Of a stretch of 25,232 bases of DNA, positions 1 through 5,235 are shown piece by piece. Positions within the stretch are counted from its first letter, which is position 1. Each line of letters opens with the position of its first letter. The DNA comes from a virus: positions 1 to 25,232 of IMG/VR virus record IMGVR_UViG_3300008110_001817, one strand, 5' to 3'. The notes beneath the pieces were generated by a model. The model saw only the letters and a list, made by a program, of their open reading frames with translations. It ran no database searches and was not told where the DNA came from. Made by a program: the position numbers and the translations under genes.

Positions 1-58
1 AGAGAATTATCAGAGGTCGCACAATATAGAAAATTAGAAATGCTTCAATATCTTTCAT
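1..58 (-). CDS. Small hypothetical protein, 3' end outside the window
   Basis: A reading frame opens at 58 with an AGGAG Shine-Dalgarno (SD) seven bases upstream and stays open to the window edge. The visible residues begin MKDIEAFLIFYIV and are hydrophobic, so this may be a small membrane protein. The SD lies inside the last codons of the gene at 62-163, so the two are probably translationally coupled. No function recognised. Confidence 0.5.
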   Translation of the reverse strand, partial: MKDIEAFLIFYIVRPLIIL

Positions 59-61
59 TGC

Positions 62-163
62 TTAACTCCTGTATTGTCGCATAACATATAAGACTATACC
101 CATAGAGATACTCACTCCAACGGCGACACCAAAGAAAAATGTAGTAAATGCTAATAGTGTCAT
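62..163 (-). CDS. Small single-pass membrane protein (33 aa)
   Basis: The ATG at 163 has a good SD (AGGAG, then six bases). The longer frame upstream to 277 overlaps the zinc-ribbon gene and is not needed. The peptide MTLLAFTTFFFGVAVGV is almost wholly hydrophobic and ends in a short basic tail (MRQYRS), which fits one transmembrane helix. It follows directly after the zinc-ribbon gene. Function unknown; such tiny membrane peptides are common in phage early regions. Confidence 0.55.
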   Translation of the reverse strand: MTLLAFTTFFFGVAVGVSISMGIVLYVMRQYRS

Positions 164-164
164 A

Positions 165-452
165 TCAATCTCCTGAATCGATTTGGTATCTATCTGAACA
201 ATGAACACAGAAATACTCAGTAAGACACCTTCCAACCGTTTTTGAAGTATATGAATGCTTACAGGGACTTCCGTCAATACTCAGTTTTACTTTACCAGAA
301 GGACTACCGAACATATACTGACCACCACAGTTATTACAACCGAATGTATCGGTAGTCTTATCATAACCTGCAATGACATGCTTATACTTAGAATCTCCCG
401 CAGGAACTCTCTTAGTTCCATCACAGACGGGACAAACACCAACATTACTCAT
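165..452 (-). CDS. Zinc-ribbon protein of unknown function (95 aa)
   Basis: The protein begins MSNVGVCPVCDGT. A CPVC pair near the N-terminus is followed about 30 residues later by CNNC. A second C-x-H and FCVHC group lies near the C-terminus, so two zinc sites are likely. The ATG at 452 is chosen because AGGAGT sits at SD distance; an in-frame TTG six bases upstream is less likely. Its 5' leader carries a nine-bp inverted repeat (472-514) that ends about 20 bases before the start codon and could affect translation. A nucleic-acid-binding or regulatory role is inferred from the zinc motifs only. Confidence 0.75.
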   Translation of the reverse strand: MSNVGVCPVCDGTKRVPAGDSKYKHVIAGYDKTTDTFGCNNCGGQYMFGSPSGKVKLSIDGSPCKHSYTSKTVGRCLTEYFCVHCSDRYQIDSGD

Positions 453-471
453 AACCAACTCCTAGAAACAA

Positions 472-514
472 TTTCCTGGCCGAAAAATTTTTTGTGACGA
501 CCGAAGCCAGGAAA
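472..514 (-). repeat. Inverted repeat in the leader of the zinc-ribbon gene
   Basis: TTTCCTGGC at 472-480 pairs perfectly with GCCAGGAAA at 506-514, with a 25-base AT-rich loop. It lies between the gene at 614-760 and the zinc-ribbon gene, just upstream of the latter's SD. It may be a 5'-UTR structure or an operator. There is no U-run right after the stem on the minus strand, so it is not a classical terminator. Confidence 0.55.
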
Positions 515-543
515 ACAGAAAATGCCACAGAAAAACAAACAGC

Positions 544-586
544 AAAGGATTGTTGAGCAAAAGTAGACCTGCTATAACAATCCTTT
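544..586 (-). terminator. Long inverted repeat, possible terminator after the gene at 614-760
   Basis: AAAGGATTGTT (544-554) pairs perfectly with AACAATCCTTT (576-586), and an inner AGCA/TGCT pairing extends the stem. On the minus strand the stem is followed by GCTGTTTGTTTTT, a loose T-rich tract. This fits a weak intrinsic terminator or processing site. An alternative role as a regulatory hairpin cannot be excluded. The 459-613 interval holds only this and the repeat at 472-514. Confidence 0.4.
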
Positions 587-613
587 TCCGACTGTTCCAC
601 CGCTACTTTTCGC

Positions 614-760
614 CTAGGCAAAAGTGTCGCTATAATTACTCAGCACCTCTATGATAGCCGCTTCAGTCATCTCAAACCGATTAGCTAGTTCCATAATTGT
701 CAAGCCTTCATAGTCATAGGCTTCACAGATATCAATCACCAATTCTTTAAGTTTACCCAA
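614..760 (-). CDS. Small helix-turn-helix-like protein, TTG start (48 aa)
   Basis: A strong SD (AAGGAG) lies seven bases before a TTG at 760 and no ATG is suitably placed, so TTG is the likely start. The peptide has two predicted helices separated by a turn (EGLTIMELANRFEMTEAAII), which resembles the HTH of sigma region 4 or small phage regulators. It overlaps the 3' end of the tiny frame at 753-842. It could be a small DNA-binding regulator, by inference only. Confidence 0.55.
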   Translation of the reverse strand: MGKLKELVIDICEAYDYEGLTIMELANRFEMTEAAIIEVLSNYSDTFA

Positions 761-842
761 CGAAATGCTCCTTTAGTATCGTCATATATTCATTAAGCAT
801 CACCAACAGCGGATAGATGCTCATCATTTCACCAATTATCAT
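753..842 (-). CDS. Tiny hypothetical ORF (29 aa)
   Basis: The ATG at 842 overlaps the TGA of the gene at 839-1168 as ATGA, which is the usual arrangement in this genome. The peptide starts MIIGEMMSIYPLLVML and has no recognisable motif. It fills the gap between its neighbours and overlaps the next TTG start by eight bases. It may mainly serve to couple translation of the downstream gene. Confidence 0.35.
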   Translation of the reverse strand: MIIGEMMSIYPLLVMLNEYMTILKEHFVG

Positions 843-1168
843 GCAAATGCTCCATTCAATTCGGAATATTCTATCACCGGTTCTTTACTGGTAATCTCAC
901 CATCAAATTCCAATTGAGACTTTTCGAACCAGGAGAGGTAATCATCGCTCTCCATGGACCAATCAAGGATGTATTCACGGCAGTATTCATTGTCCGTTTC
1001 CACATTGGCCATAGAGACCACCTCTTGGTAATCAATATTCAGCGGAACATTGGTGATTTTATACTCGCTACCGCCTTTCATCTTCCAATACTGTGGACAT
1101 TCACCTGTACCATCCCAATCGTGGGCGCCATAGTTCTCCATGTATTGTGTGCGAATAACGAGCATCAT
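839..1168 (-). CDS. Conserved phage hypothetical protein (109 aa)
   Basis: The protein begins MMLVIRTQYMENYGAHDWDG and continues with GECPQYWKMKGGSEY. I recognise this type as a widespread phage and prophage protein of unknown function. It is acidic with many aromatic residues and has no catalytic motif I can name. An AAGGA SD precedes the start. Two adjacent ATGs are possible starts. It lies 17 bases downstream of the basic protein at 1186-1455 and probably shares its promoter at 1491-1519. Confidence 0.75.
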   Translation of the reverse strand: MMLVIRTQYMENYGAHDWDGTGECPQYWKMKGGSEYKITNVPLNIDYQEVVSMANVETDNEYCREYILDWSMESDDYLSWFEKSQLEFDGEITSKEPVIEYSELNGAFA

Positions 1169-1185
1169 AGTGATTTTCCTTTAAA

Positions 1186-1455
1186 TTAAGCAGCCATTTT
1201 CAAGACGGTTACTTTGGATGGTTTCTTAGCGGCTTTGCGAGCAGCAGTACCAACAGGGTTCTTTAGCGAAGCAAGTTTAGCTTCCAACTTGGCGATACGA
1301 GCGGCTTTCTTAGCAGCACGGTCATACGCTTTGTTTTCACGAGCAATTTGTTTAGCGGCTTTATCAGCAGCCTTAGCAACTTTACGAGCAGCATCTCGCT
1401 TCTGAGCCAATGTAAGACCGTTAACAGAAGCACAAGCAAAAGTGAAGTTCGACAT
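1186..1455 (-). CDS. Lys/Ala-rich basic protein, histone-like (89 aa)
   Basis: The N-terminus is MSNFTFACASVNGLTLAQ. Most of the rest is dense in Lys, Arg and Ala, with repeated AARKVAKAADKAAK-type segments and a KKPSKV tail, which gives a strongly positive low-complexity helix. The composition resembles histone H1 tails and bacterial Lys/Ala-rich DNA-binding proteins. DNA binding or condensation is inferred from composition. The start at 1455 is chosen for its AAGGA SD; an ATG further upstream at 1479 adds MINCKGKN without a good SD. A TTGACA promoter lies directly upstream, so strong early expression is likely. Confidence 0.65.
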   Translation of the reverse strand: MSNFTFACASVNGLTLAQKRDAARKVAKAADKAAKQIARENKAYDRAAKKAARIAKLEAKLASLKNPVGTAARKAAKKPSKVTVLKMAA

Positions 1456-1490
1456 ATTTTTTCCTTTACAATTAATCAATCAGTATGGAC

Positions 1491-1519
1491 AGTATCTCAT
1501 AGGAATGCCGAATTGTCAA
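1491..1519 (-). promoter_or_regulatory. Sigma70-type promoter for the basic protein gene
   Basis: On the minus strand TTGACA (1519-1514) is followed by a 17-base spacer and GATACT (1496-1491), with a perfect -35 and four of six -10 bases. The predicted start near 1484 leaves a leader of about 29 bases with an SD before the ATG at 1455. It probably drives 1186-1455 and 839-1168. Confidence 0.65.
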
Positions 1520-1544
1520 CCAGCAGGAACCATTTATTTGTGGT

Positions 1545-1562
1545 TGTTGCAGGAATACAACA
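1545..1562. repeat. Hairpin repeat, copy A (TGTTGCAGGAA)
   Basis: TGTTG at 1545-1549 pairs with CAACA at 1558-1562 around CAGGAATA. The first 11 bases recur exactly at 2282-2292 in another hairpin. Both copies lie 26-30 bases upstream of a minus-strand TTGACA promoter, so this could be an operator or regulator-binding element. The 1456-1579 interval holds only this and the promoter. Confidence 0.5.
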
Positions 1563-1579
1563 GGCAAGTTAGTGTTCAC

Positions 1580-1777
1580 TTACTTTAGGTCCCAATAGAA
1601 CAGGCCGTCACAATCGTCACCACCAGGGTCAGGCCCAAAAGCCCGTGGACCGAGACTTAACATATATGCATCAAGTTCCGCTTCCTCTAGTTTATCGACC
1701 AGGGCTGCGACCTCATCTTCCATGGTTTCTTCAGCAATTTCCCGGCATAGGTCGTTTATTTCATCAAGCGTAGGCAT
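1580..1777 (-). CDS. Small acidic hypothetical protein (65 aa)
   Basis: The peptide MPTLDEINDLCREIAEETME is rich in Glu and Asp and probably starts with a long helix. It ends with a Gly/Pro/Asp-rich segment and FYWDLK. Its first 14 bases overlap the 3' end of the gene at 1764-1961. No family recognised. Acidic proteins of this size are often phage inhibitors of host proteins, but nothing here shows that. Confidence 0.6.
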   Translation of the reverse strand: MPTLDEINDLCREIAEETMEDEVAALVDKLEEAELDAYMLSLGPRAFGPDPGGDDCDGLFYWDLK

Positions 1778-1961
1778 TCATTACTCCATAGTCAGCAATA
1801 ATTTCATCATCATCAATCAGCACAATATCCCGTGGCGTATCGCTGAACGGAAGATATATTGATTCCGCAGCCGCCACTTTATACTGCACTTTACCACCAT
1901 ACTTAACACGGGACTCTAGTACCACACCAGAAAAGACTACGCCACAATAGACGGCTTTGAT
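1764..1961 (-). CDS. Conserved phage hypothetical protein with apparent ATC start (65 aa)
   Basis: The frame is open between a TAG inside the preceding gene and a TGA at 1764. It has no ATG, GTG or TTG near its 5' end. A strong SD (AAGAAGGA) sits six bases upstream of an ATC at 1961. Starting there gives MKAVYCGVVFSGVVLESRVK, then YGGKVQYKV, which looks like a family of small phage beta proteins I recall as beginning MKA.YCG. Without ATC the first start would be GTG at the second VV, which would lose the conserved N-terminus. ATC is a rare initiator; a base error or a mutated ATG is the alternative. It overlaps 1580-1777 by 14 bases. Confidence 0.6.
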   Translation of the reverse strand: MKAVYCGVVFSGVVLESRVKYGGKVQYKVAAAESIYLPFSDTPRDIVLIDDDEIIADYGVMNAYA

Positions 1962-1974
1962 AGTGCTTCCTTCT

Positions 1975-2217
1975 TTATCGCACCACCTCTAAGACCTCAT
2001 AACTCAATTCAACTTCGGGATTCTCACGGAGGAAAGAATAGAGAGTCCAGTCGTGGTTCTCTTTACGGGCTCTGCTTAGGTGCTTTTGTACCCGCACCTT
2101 TACAGACCGCAGAAAAGCCTGACCTTGTGCAACAGTAAGACCAATATAGGAATCGCCAGTCTCCGCTGTTATTGCATAGAGAACATAATTCCGGTCTGAG
2201 CGCTTTTTTCTCATCAT
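1975..2217 (-). CDS. GIY-YIG-like small protein (80 aa)
   Basis: After a basic start (MMRKKRSDRN) comes YVLYAITAETGDSYIGLT, which matches the paired GIY...YIG strands of GIY-YIG nucleases. It is followed by a helix with RVQKHLSRARKENHDW, where Arg and His could be catalytic. At 80 residues it contains little more than the catalytic core, so it is either a minimal nuclease or a decayed homing enzyme. A consensus promoter ends six bases upstream of the ATG, which predicts a leaderless mRNA. No SD is visible. Confidence 0.65.
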   Translation of the reverse strand: MMRKKRSDRNYVLYAITAETGDSYIGLTVAQGQAFLRSVKVRVQKHLSRARKENHDWTLYSFLRENPEVELSYEVLEVVR

Positions 2218-2223
2218 GTAGCC

Positions 2224-2252
2224 ATTATATGCCTAAATGAGGATATTGTCAA
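2224..2252 (-). promoter_or_regulatory. Perfect consensus sigma70 promoter, predicted leaderless
   Basis: TTGACA (2252-2247), a 17-base spacer and TATAAT (2229-2224) on the minus strand match the sigma70 consensus at all 12 bases. The standard +1, seven bases after the -10, falls on 2217, the A of the ATG of the GIY-YIG-like gene. It should be a very strong early promoter for the genes at 2217-1580. Confidence 0.85.
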
Positions 2253-2281
2253 GCCTTCGCTAACCTATTGATTCCGTTAGG

Positions 2282-2299
2282 TGTTGCAGGAAAGCAACA
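2282..2299. repeat. Hairpin repeat, copy B (TGTTGCAGGAA)
   Basis: TGTTGC (2282-2287) pairs with GCAACA (2294-2299) around AGGAAA. It shares its first 11 bases with the hairpin at 1545-1562. It lies between two divergent consensus promoters (2224-2252 minus and 2318-2346 plus), next to a shorter CTAAC/GTTAG inverted repeat at about 2259-2279. An operator is plausible. Confidence 0.5.
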
Positions 2300-2317
2300 G
2301 TCGCACAGCGGTATCAC

Positions 2318-2346
2318 TTGACTTTTCGGTGGTTCTGAGGTATAAT
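2318..2346 (+). promoter_or_regulatory. Strong plus-strand sigma70 promoter facing the 3' end of a minus gene
   Basis: TTGACT (2318-2323), a 17-base spacer and TATAAT (2341-2346) match 11 of 12 consensus bases on the plus strand. The predicted start is 2353. The first transcribed bases form GTGGT...ACCAC (2353-2376) followed by TTTT (2377-2380), so a very short RNA is possible. Otherwise the transcript would run antisense into the gene at 2370-2681. No plus-strand gene follows. Confidence 0.65.
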
Positions 2347-2369
2347 GGAAGGGTGGTCGAGGGCGGGTT

Positions 2370-2681
2370 TCACCACTTTTCAGCGTGGTCGTATCCCTCT
2401 GGGAGTTCGGGAAAATCTGGAAGGTCTACTGCAAAATCTTCTATTGTAACGGGCATCGGTTCATCATTACGCATTGCAGAAGCCCTTAGTGATTGTCTCT
2501 GAGCATTAGCAAGACCCTCTGGTGAGTTCTGATATTCATTGACGGACTTCGTTATCTTCTTTACGGTCTCGGTGGTTTGTTGGCGAGTAGAATTGGCACA
2601 AGACTGAGAGCAGAATACGCCCTTTTTACGATGGTCACTATAACATACGGGACATTGTTTTAATTTATACTGGTTTGGCAT
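2370..2681 (-). CDS. Zinc-finger-like phage protein (103 aa)
   Basis: The N-terminus has CPVC at about residues 9-12 and CSQSC at about 24-28, a likely four-cysteine zinc site. It is followed by a helical Thr/Lys/Gln-rich middle with TRQQTTETVKKITKSVNEYQ, and then an acidic tail with Pro. The CSQSCAN element resembles zinc knuckles next to NUMOD-type segments in phage homing endonucleases, but no nuclease core is present. Its start codon and first 11 codons lie inside a 62-bp tandem duplication, so there is a second start region just upstream that leads to a stop after 27 codons. It follows the HNH gene at 2783-3382. Function unknown. Confidence 0.65.
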   Translation of the reverse strand: MPNQYKLKQCPVCYSDHRKKGVFCSQSCANSTRQQTTETVKKITKSVNEYQNSPEGLANAQRQSLRASAMRNDEPMPVTIEDFAVDLPDFPELPEGYDHAEKW

Positions 2682-2771
2682 CGGAAACCTATACTCGGAA
2701 TATGTTCAGCGGGACATTGTTTTAATTTATACTGGTTTGGCATCGGAAACCTATACTCGGAATATGTTCAG
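2648..2771. repeat. Perfect 62-bp tandem duplication over a gene start
   Basis: 2648-2709 and 2710-2771 are identical over 62 bases. Each copy holds the same leader, ATG and first codons of the zinc-finger-like gene on the minus strand. The upstream copy opens a frame starting MPNQYKLKQCP that stops after 27 codons. Identity of the copies suggests a recent event, or an assembly artefact. Confidence 0.95.
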
Positions 2772-2782
2772 TTACTACCTAT

Positions 2783-3382
2783 CTATACTGGTACATTTAT
2801 TCTTTGGTAGTTTTCTTTTATATGTTTTTTGATGGAATTGACATGTCTCCACGGACTATCGCCACTTCCTCTCATATTGCTCTCTATGTAGCATCTTAAA
2901 TCATACTTGGATATAGGTTGAATACTCTTACTTTTACAACGGGAAAGGTAACTATGATAACATGCGGTGAGTTCGGTTTTTTCCCATTCTTCCAGTCCTT
3001 TATTGGCATGGAGATTATCTTGCCTTTGTTGTTTTCTATGAATTTCTAATGCTATACTGATTCTCTCATTTCTTAGCATATTCTTATTGTCTATATGCCA
3101 TTTGAGTGACCAATTTAGCATGGAACTTTTCTCTAAATTACAGTCGCCGCATAATATTTGTAGATTATCTTTATTCAGCCTATCTTCGAAAAAATAACGG
3201 ATAGGTCGTATATGGTCTACATGAAGATTGTTCTCGGAACCGCAAACGGGACACATGGGGGTCAATTCTCTTTTGACTTGTTCTCTCAGTTCTTTCCATT
3301 CTTTGGAATTATAAAAGGTGTGTAATTTATTCTCAAATTCTTTGTTGGAATAATCGTTTCGAACCCGTGTCGGAACTTTCAT
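2783..3382 (-). CDS. HNH endonuclease (199 aa)
   Basis: This is an HNH nuclease with the zinc-stabilised fold: CPVC (residues 44-47), VDHIRPI (55-61, with D56-H57 the catalytic pair), N73 in NKDNLQIL, and CGDC (78-81). The C-terminal hundred residues are basic with several aromatics and probably bind DNA. The ATG at 3382 overlaps the preceding TGA as ATGA; the longer frame from 3424 would run into that gene. It probably makes a site-specific DNA break, either as a homing endonuclease or in phage DNA processing. Its position at the end of the small-gene operon, next to a tandem duplication, suits a mobile nuclease. Confidence 0.85.
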   Translation of the reverse strand: MKVPTRVRNDYSNKEFENKLHTFYNSKEWKELREQVKRELTPMCPVCGSENNLHVDHIRPIRYFFEDRLNKDNLQILCGDCNLEKSSMLNWSLKWHIDNKNMLRNERISIALEIHRKQQRQDNLHANKGLEEWEKTELTACYHSYLSRCKSKSIQPISKYDLRCYIESNMRGSGDSPWRHVNSIKKHIKENYQRINVPV

Positions 3383-3585
3383 ATCGGTACTCTTATCTCT
3401 AATGCCCAATGGATTATCTTCCAATCCTCTATACAGGATTCTTTGTTTATCTCTGATTCTTTACCTATCTCCCTCATACGGGAGCACCAATAATCATAGT
3501 AGGACTTTAATACTTCCTCTTCGGTCAGTATCTCTACAATATCATTATTATTCTCGTCAGGATAAGCAATCTCAAATAATCTCAT
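3379..3585 (-). CDS. Conserved phage hypothetical protein (68 aa)
   Basis: It begins MRLFEIAYPDENNNDIVEIL and contains EEEVLKSYYDYWCSRM and CIEDWKIIHWA. I recognise this Trp/Tyr-rich pattern as a small protein found in many tailed phages, with no known role. It is acidic. The SD is weak, but the start lies two bases after the preceding stop and the ending overlaps the HNH gene by four bases, so it is embedded in the operon. Confidence 0.7.
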   Translation of the reverse strand: MRLFEIAYPDENNNDIVEILTEEEVLKSYYDYWCSRMREIGKESEINKESCIEDWKIIHWALEIRVPI

Positions 3586-3586
3586 A

Positions 3587-3763
3587 TCAATACTCTATCT
3601 GAGCGCCGGTAAATCTGGTCTCACTATTATGTTTCGCAGAAAAGGATATCGTCACAATATACGGTTTTCTCTTGAGCCATAACTTGAATATACGCCAGAC
3701 AAAGGACAGGTTAGTCGGAATCTCTTGTCGGAGACTATATTGTTTCCATTGATTGTTTGTCAT
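3587..3763 (-). CDS. Small basic hypothetical protein (58 aa)
   Basis: The frame runs from an ATG at 3763, which overlaps the TGA of the preceding gene as ATGA, to a TGA at 3587. The product begins MTNNQWKQYSLRQEIPTNLS, then FVWRIFKLWLKRKPYIVTIS. It is basic with one amphipathic or membrane-associating stretch (FVWRIFKLWL). No family recognised; gene reality rests on the coupled start and the tight packing. Confidence 0.55.
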   Translation of the reverse strand: MTNNQWKQYSLRQEIPTNLSFVWRIFKLWLKRKPYIVTISFSAKHNSETRFTGAQIEY

Positions 3764-3993
3764 ATAAAATCGTAGGTCTTTTCAAATATGGACTTATCGC
3801 AAATATACAGTTCTCCGTCAATACCTTTCATTAGATAATCTCCAGACTTTCCTTGCTTATAGTTCCCTTCTAGGGTATTGACACGGAAATTCTCTTGGAT
3901 TTGTTTAGCATGAACGGTGATAGGTCTCTTTACGCAAGGTGACATATTCTCAACAGATTCATAAGTATCAAAGGTTTTCATTGTTTGTTCCAT
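3760..3993 (-). CDS. PGDYG-like domain protein (77 aa)
   Basis: The core is RPITVHAKQIQENFRVNTLEG, then GKSGDYLMKGIDGELYICDK and IFEKTYDFI. This strand pattern, with GDYL...G..GELYICDK..FE.TYE, matches the small PGDYG-type domain found alone or fused in many phages, whose function is unsettled. The ATG at 3993 has GGGAG at SD distance; an ATG four codons later is also possible, and a longer frame from 4011 is unlikely. It overlaps the previous gene by 26 bases. Confidence 0.7.
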   Translation of the reverse strand: MEQTMKTFDTYESVENMSPCVKRPITVHAKQIQENFRVNTLEGNYKQGKSGDYLMKGIDGELYICDKSIFEKTYDFI

Positions 3994-4132
3994 GTTCAAC
4001 TCCCATTTCATATGCGGCTTGAAGCCACTTCATTATATCTTTGTCGGACATGCCATTGTCCCATTCCGATAAGAACCTTTCCATACGGGTGCCATAGTTC
4101 TCTATCTCATACATCCATTCTTCAAAGGTCAT
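3968..4132 (-). CDS. Small hypothetical protein (54 aa)
   Basis: This short frame starts at 4132, with its ATG overlapping the preceding TGA, and ends at 3968 inside the next gene. The product begins MTFEEWMYEIENYGTRMERF and contains WDNGMSDKDIMKWLQAAYEMG, so it is helical and acidic. The DKDIMKWLQAAYEMG segment resembles short helical modules common in phage hypothetical proteins. No function assigned. Confidence 0.6.
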   Translation of the reverse strand: MTFEEWMYEIENYGTRMERFLSEWDNGMSDKDIMKWLQAAYEMGVEHGTNNENL

Positions 4133-4302
4133 TTCTTTGTCCTATTTGATTCTTTAATGAATTCTACGATATTCTTGGCCGTATTGAGGTGGCGTTGCTT
4201 ATACTCAAGGTGTTCGGTAATCCAATTGGTGACAATTCCATCGACTACGGCATCTTCATAGCCTGGATGATACGGTGCTTCTTTGACATAATCATTGGTC
4301 AT
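4129..4302 (-). CDS. Small hypothetical protein (57 aa)
   Basis: The frame runs from an ATG at 4302, 11 bases inside the previous gene, to a TGA overlapping the next ATG. It begins MTNDYVKEAPYHPGYEDAVV and ends in a charged helix (NIVEFIKESNRTKK). No motif recognised. Overlaps at both ends are typical of this operon and support it as a gene. Confidence 0.6.
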   Translation of the reverse strand: MTNDYVKEAPYHPGYEDAVVDGIVTNWITEHLEYKQRHLNTAKNIVEFIKESNRTKK

Positions 4303-4537
4303 AGTTATAGTTCCTTTCCGGTATATTCTTTAGGTCGCCGGTCTGATACCCTTTGTCGGACATATTCTCGGCCGCCTTTTCTAATTCTTCATCATAAGTT
4401 GGTACGGTCATCCATTCGGACCACCAATAGTTTTCATAGGGACCGCCATGGTCTTTAAATACTCTATACTGCAAGGTCATTGACTTATGGGTCGGAGATA
4501 TTCTCTTGGCAACCCACCTTAATTCGACATTTTTCAT
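4292..4537 (-). CDS. Hypothetical protein (81 aa)
   Basis: The product starts MKNVELRWVAKRISPTHKSM and has YRVFKDHGGPYENYWWSEWMTVP, a Trp/Tyr-rich beta segment, then an Asp/Glu-rich helix. Its ATG overlaps the previous TGA. It looks like a small beta-sheet domain with a helical tail. I recall similar W-S-E-W-M-x-V-P proteins in phages but know no function. Confidence 0.65.
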   Translation of the reverse strand: MKNVELRWVAKRISPTHKSMTLQYRVFKDHGGPYENYWWSEWMTVPTYDEELEKAAENMSDKGYQTGDLKNIPERNYNYDQ

Positions 4538-4746
4538 TTTCTTTCCTTATTGATATACAGGCTGAAATCCCTCTCAGCGGAAATCAATCGGTTTTCTAAT
4601 TGAATTACTCTCTGACGGAGGCGGAGGTATTTGACAAACAATAGTATAATCAGGCCCACGGCAATCGTAAATGATGCACCCCAACCTACGATTATTCCAT
4701 AAGTCCAGTACCATAAACTATCAATTGCGGCCTGTAATATACTCAT
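4534..4746 (-). CDS. Membrane-anchored coiled-coil protein (70 aa)
   Basis: One strong transmembrane segment (about residues 14-38, including IIVGWGASFTIAVGLIILLF) is followed by a basic heptad-like helix, KYLRLRQRVIQLENRLISAE. The layout suggests an inner-membrane anchor with a cytoplasmic coiled coil. Both ends overlap neighbours by four bases. It could be a membrane-acting early protein such as a superinfection or host-takeover factor; that is inference. Confidence 0.65.
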   Translation of the reverse strand: MSILQAAIDSLWYWTYGIIVGWGASFTIAVGLIILLFVKYLRLRQRVIQLENRLISAERDFSLYINKERK

Positions 4747-5234
4747 TTTAACACTTCATTCGGAAATTCATCGGTCGGTTCAAAGACATATTCTCTCTTT
4801 GGTACATACGGAAATTCAATTGGCACTTGTGAATTGCCGCCAGTATAGTGGGACTTGAACGGTTCTCCATTCTCATCCTTATACCAATTCCAAAAGACTT
4901 TCGCATCAATGTCATAAGGTTGACCATCGAATCGGTCTTTATTTTTGAATACATGGCTACATCGTTTATTCTGATACATGCCATCACCCACTTCGACCCA
5001 CTCCCAATCTTCACCGGTCAATGGCACTACGGGTTCAAAACTGGCCAATTTCTGAAATAGGTTAATGGCATAAGGTGCGGAAGAACCAGAATGTCCTTCG
5101 TCCGCAAATACATCAAGCAGTTTCATTACATGTTTACAGATTGCTTCCTGCATTTCATCACAATATCGGCCGTTCTCATCAACCCACTTTGCGGCTCGAA
5201 ATTCGGTCATTGCATGTATTTGATAGTTATTCAT
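4743..5234 (-). CDS. Conserved phage hypothetical protein (163 aa)
   Basis: The sequence includes ADEGHSGSSAPYAINLFQKL, then FEPVVPLTGEDWEWVEV and NKRCSHVFKNKD. These blocks are well conserved in a widespread phage protein family that I recognise but that has no established function. It is acidic and rich in aromatics. The start at 5234 has a GAGGA SD placed in the end of the previous gene, and the stop overlaps the next ATG. It is the second-largest product of this operon. Confidence 0.75.
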   Translation of the reverse strand: MNNYQIHAMTEFRAAKWVDENGRYCDEMQEAICKHVMKLLDVFADEGHSGSSAPYAINLFQKLASFEPVVPLTGEDWEWVEVGDGMYQNKRCSHVFKNKDRFDGQPYDIDAKVFWNWYKDENGEPFKSHYTGGNSQVPIEFPYVPKREYVFEPTDEFPNEVLK

Positions 5235-5235
5235 T

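Noticed and set aside
165-277. Long start for the small membrane protein at 277
   Set aside because: It would overlap the zinc-ribbon gene by over 100 bases; the ATG at 163 has a far better SD.
690-720. TTGACA inside the gene at 614-760 as a promoter
   Set aside because: It shares GAAGGCTTGACAA with the promoter at 2224-2252, but there is no -10 at 16-18 bases and it lies within coding sequence.
1214-1405. Plus-strand ORF opposite the Lys/Ala-rich gene
   Set aside because: It is the complement of a low-complexity coding region, gives an Ala/Leu-rich product, and has no SD.
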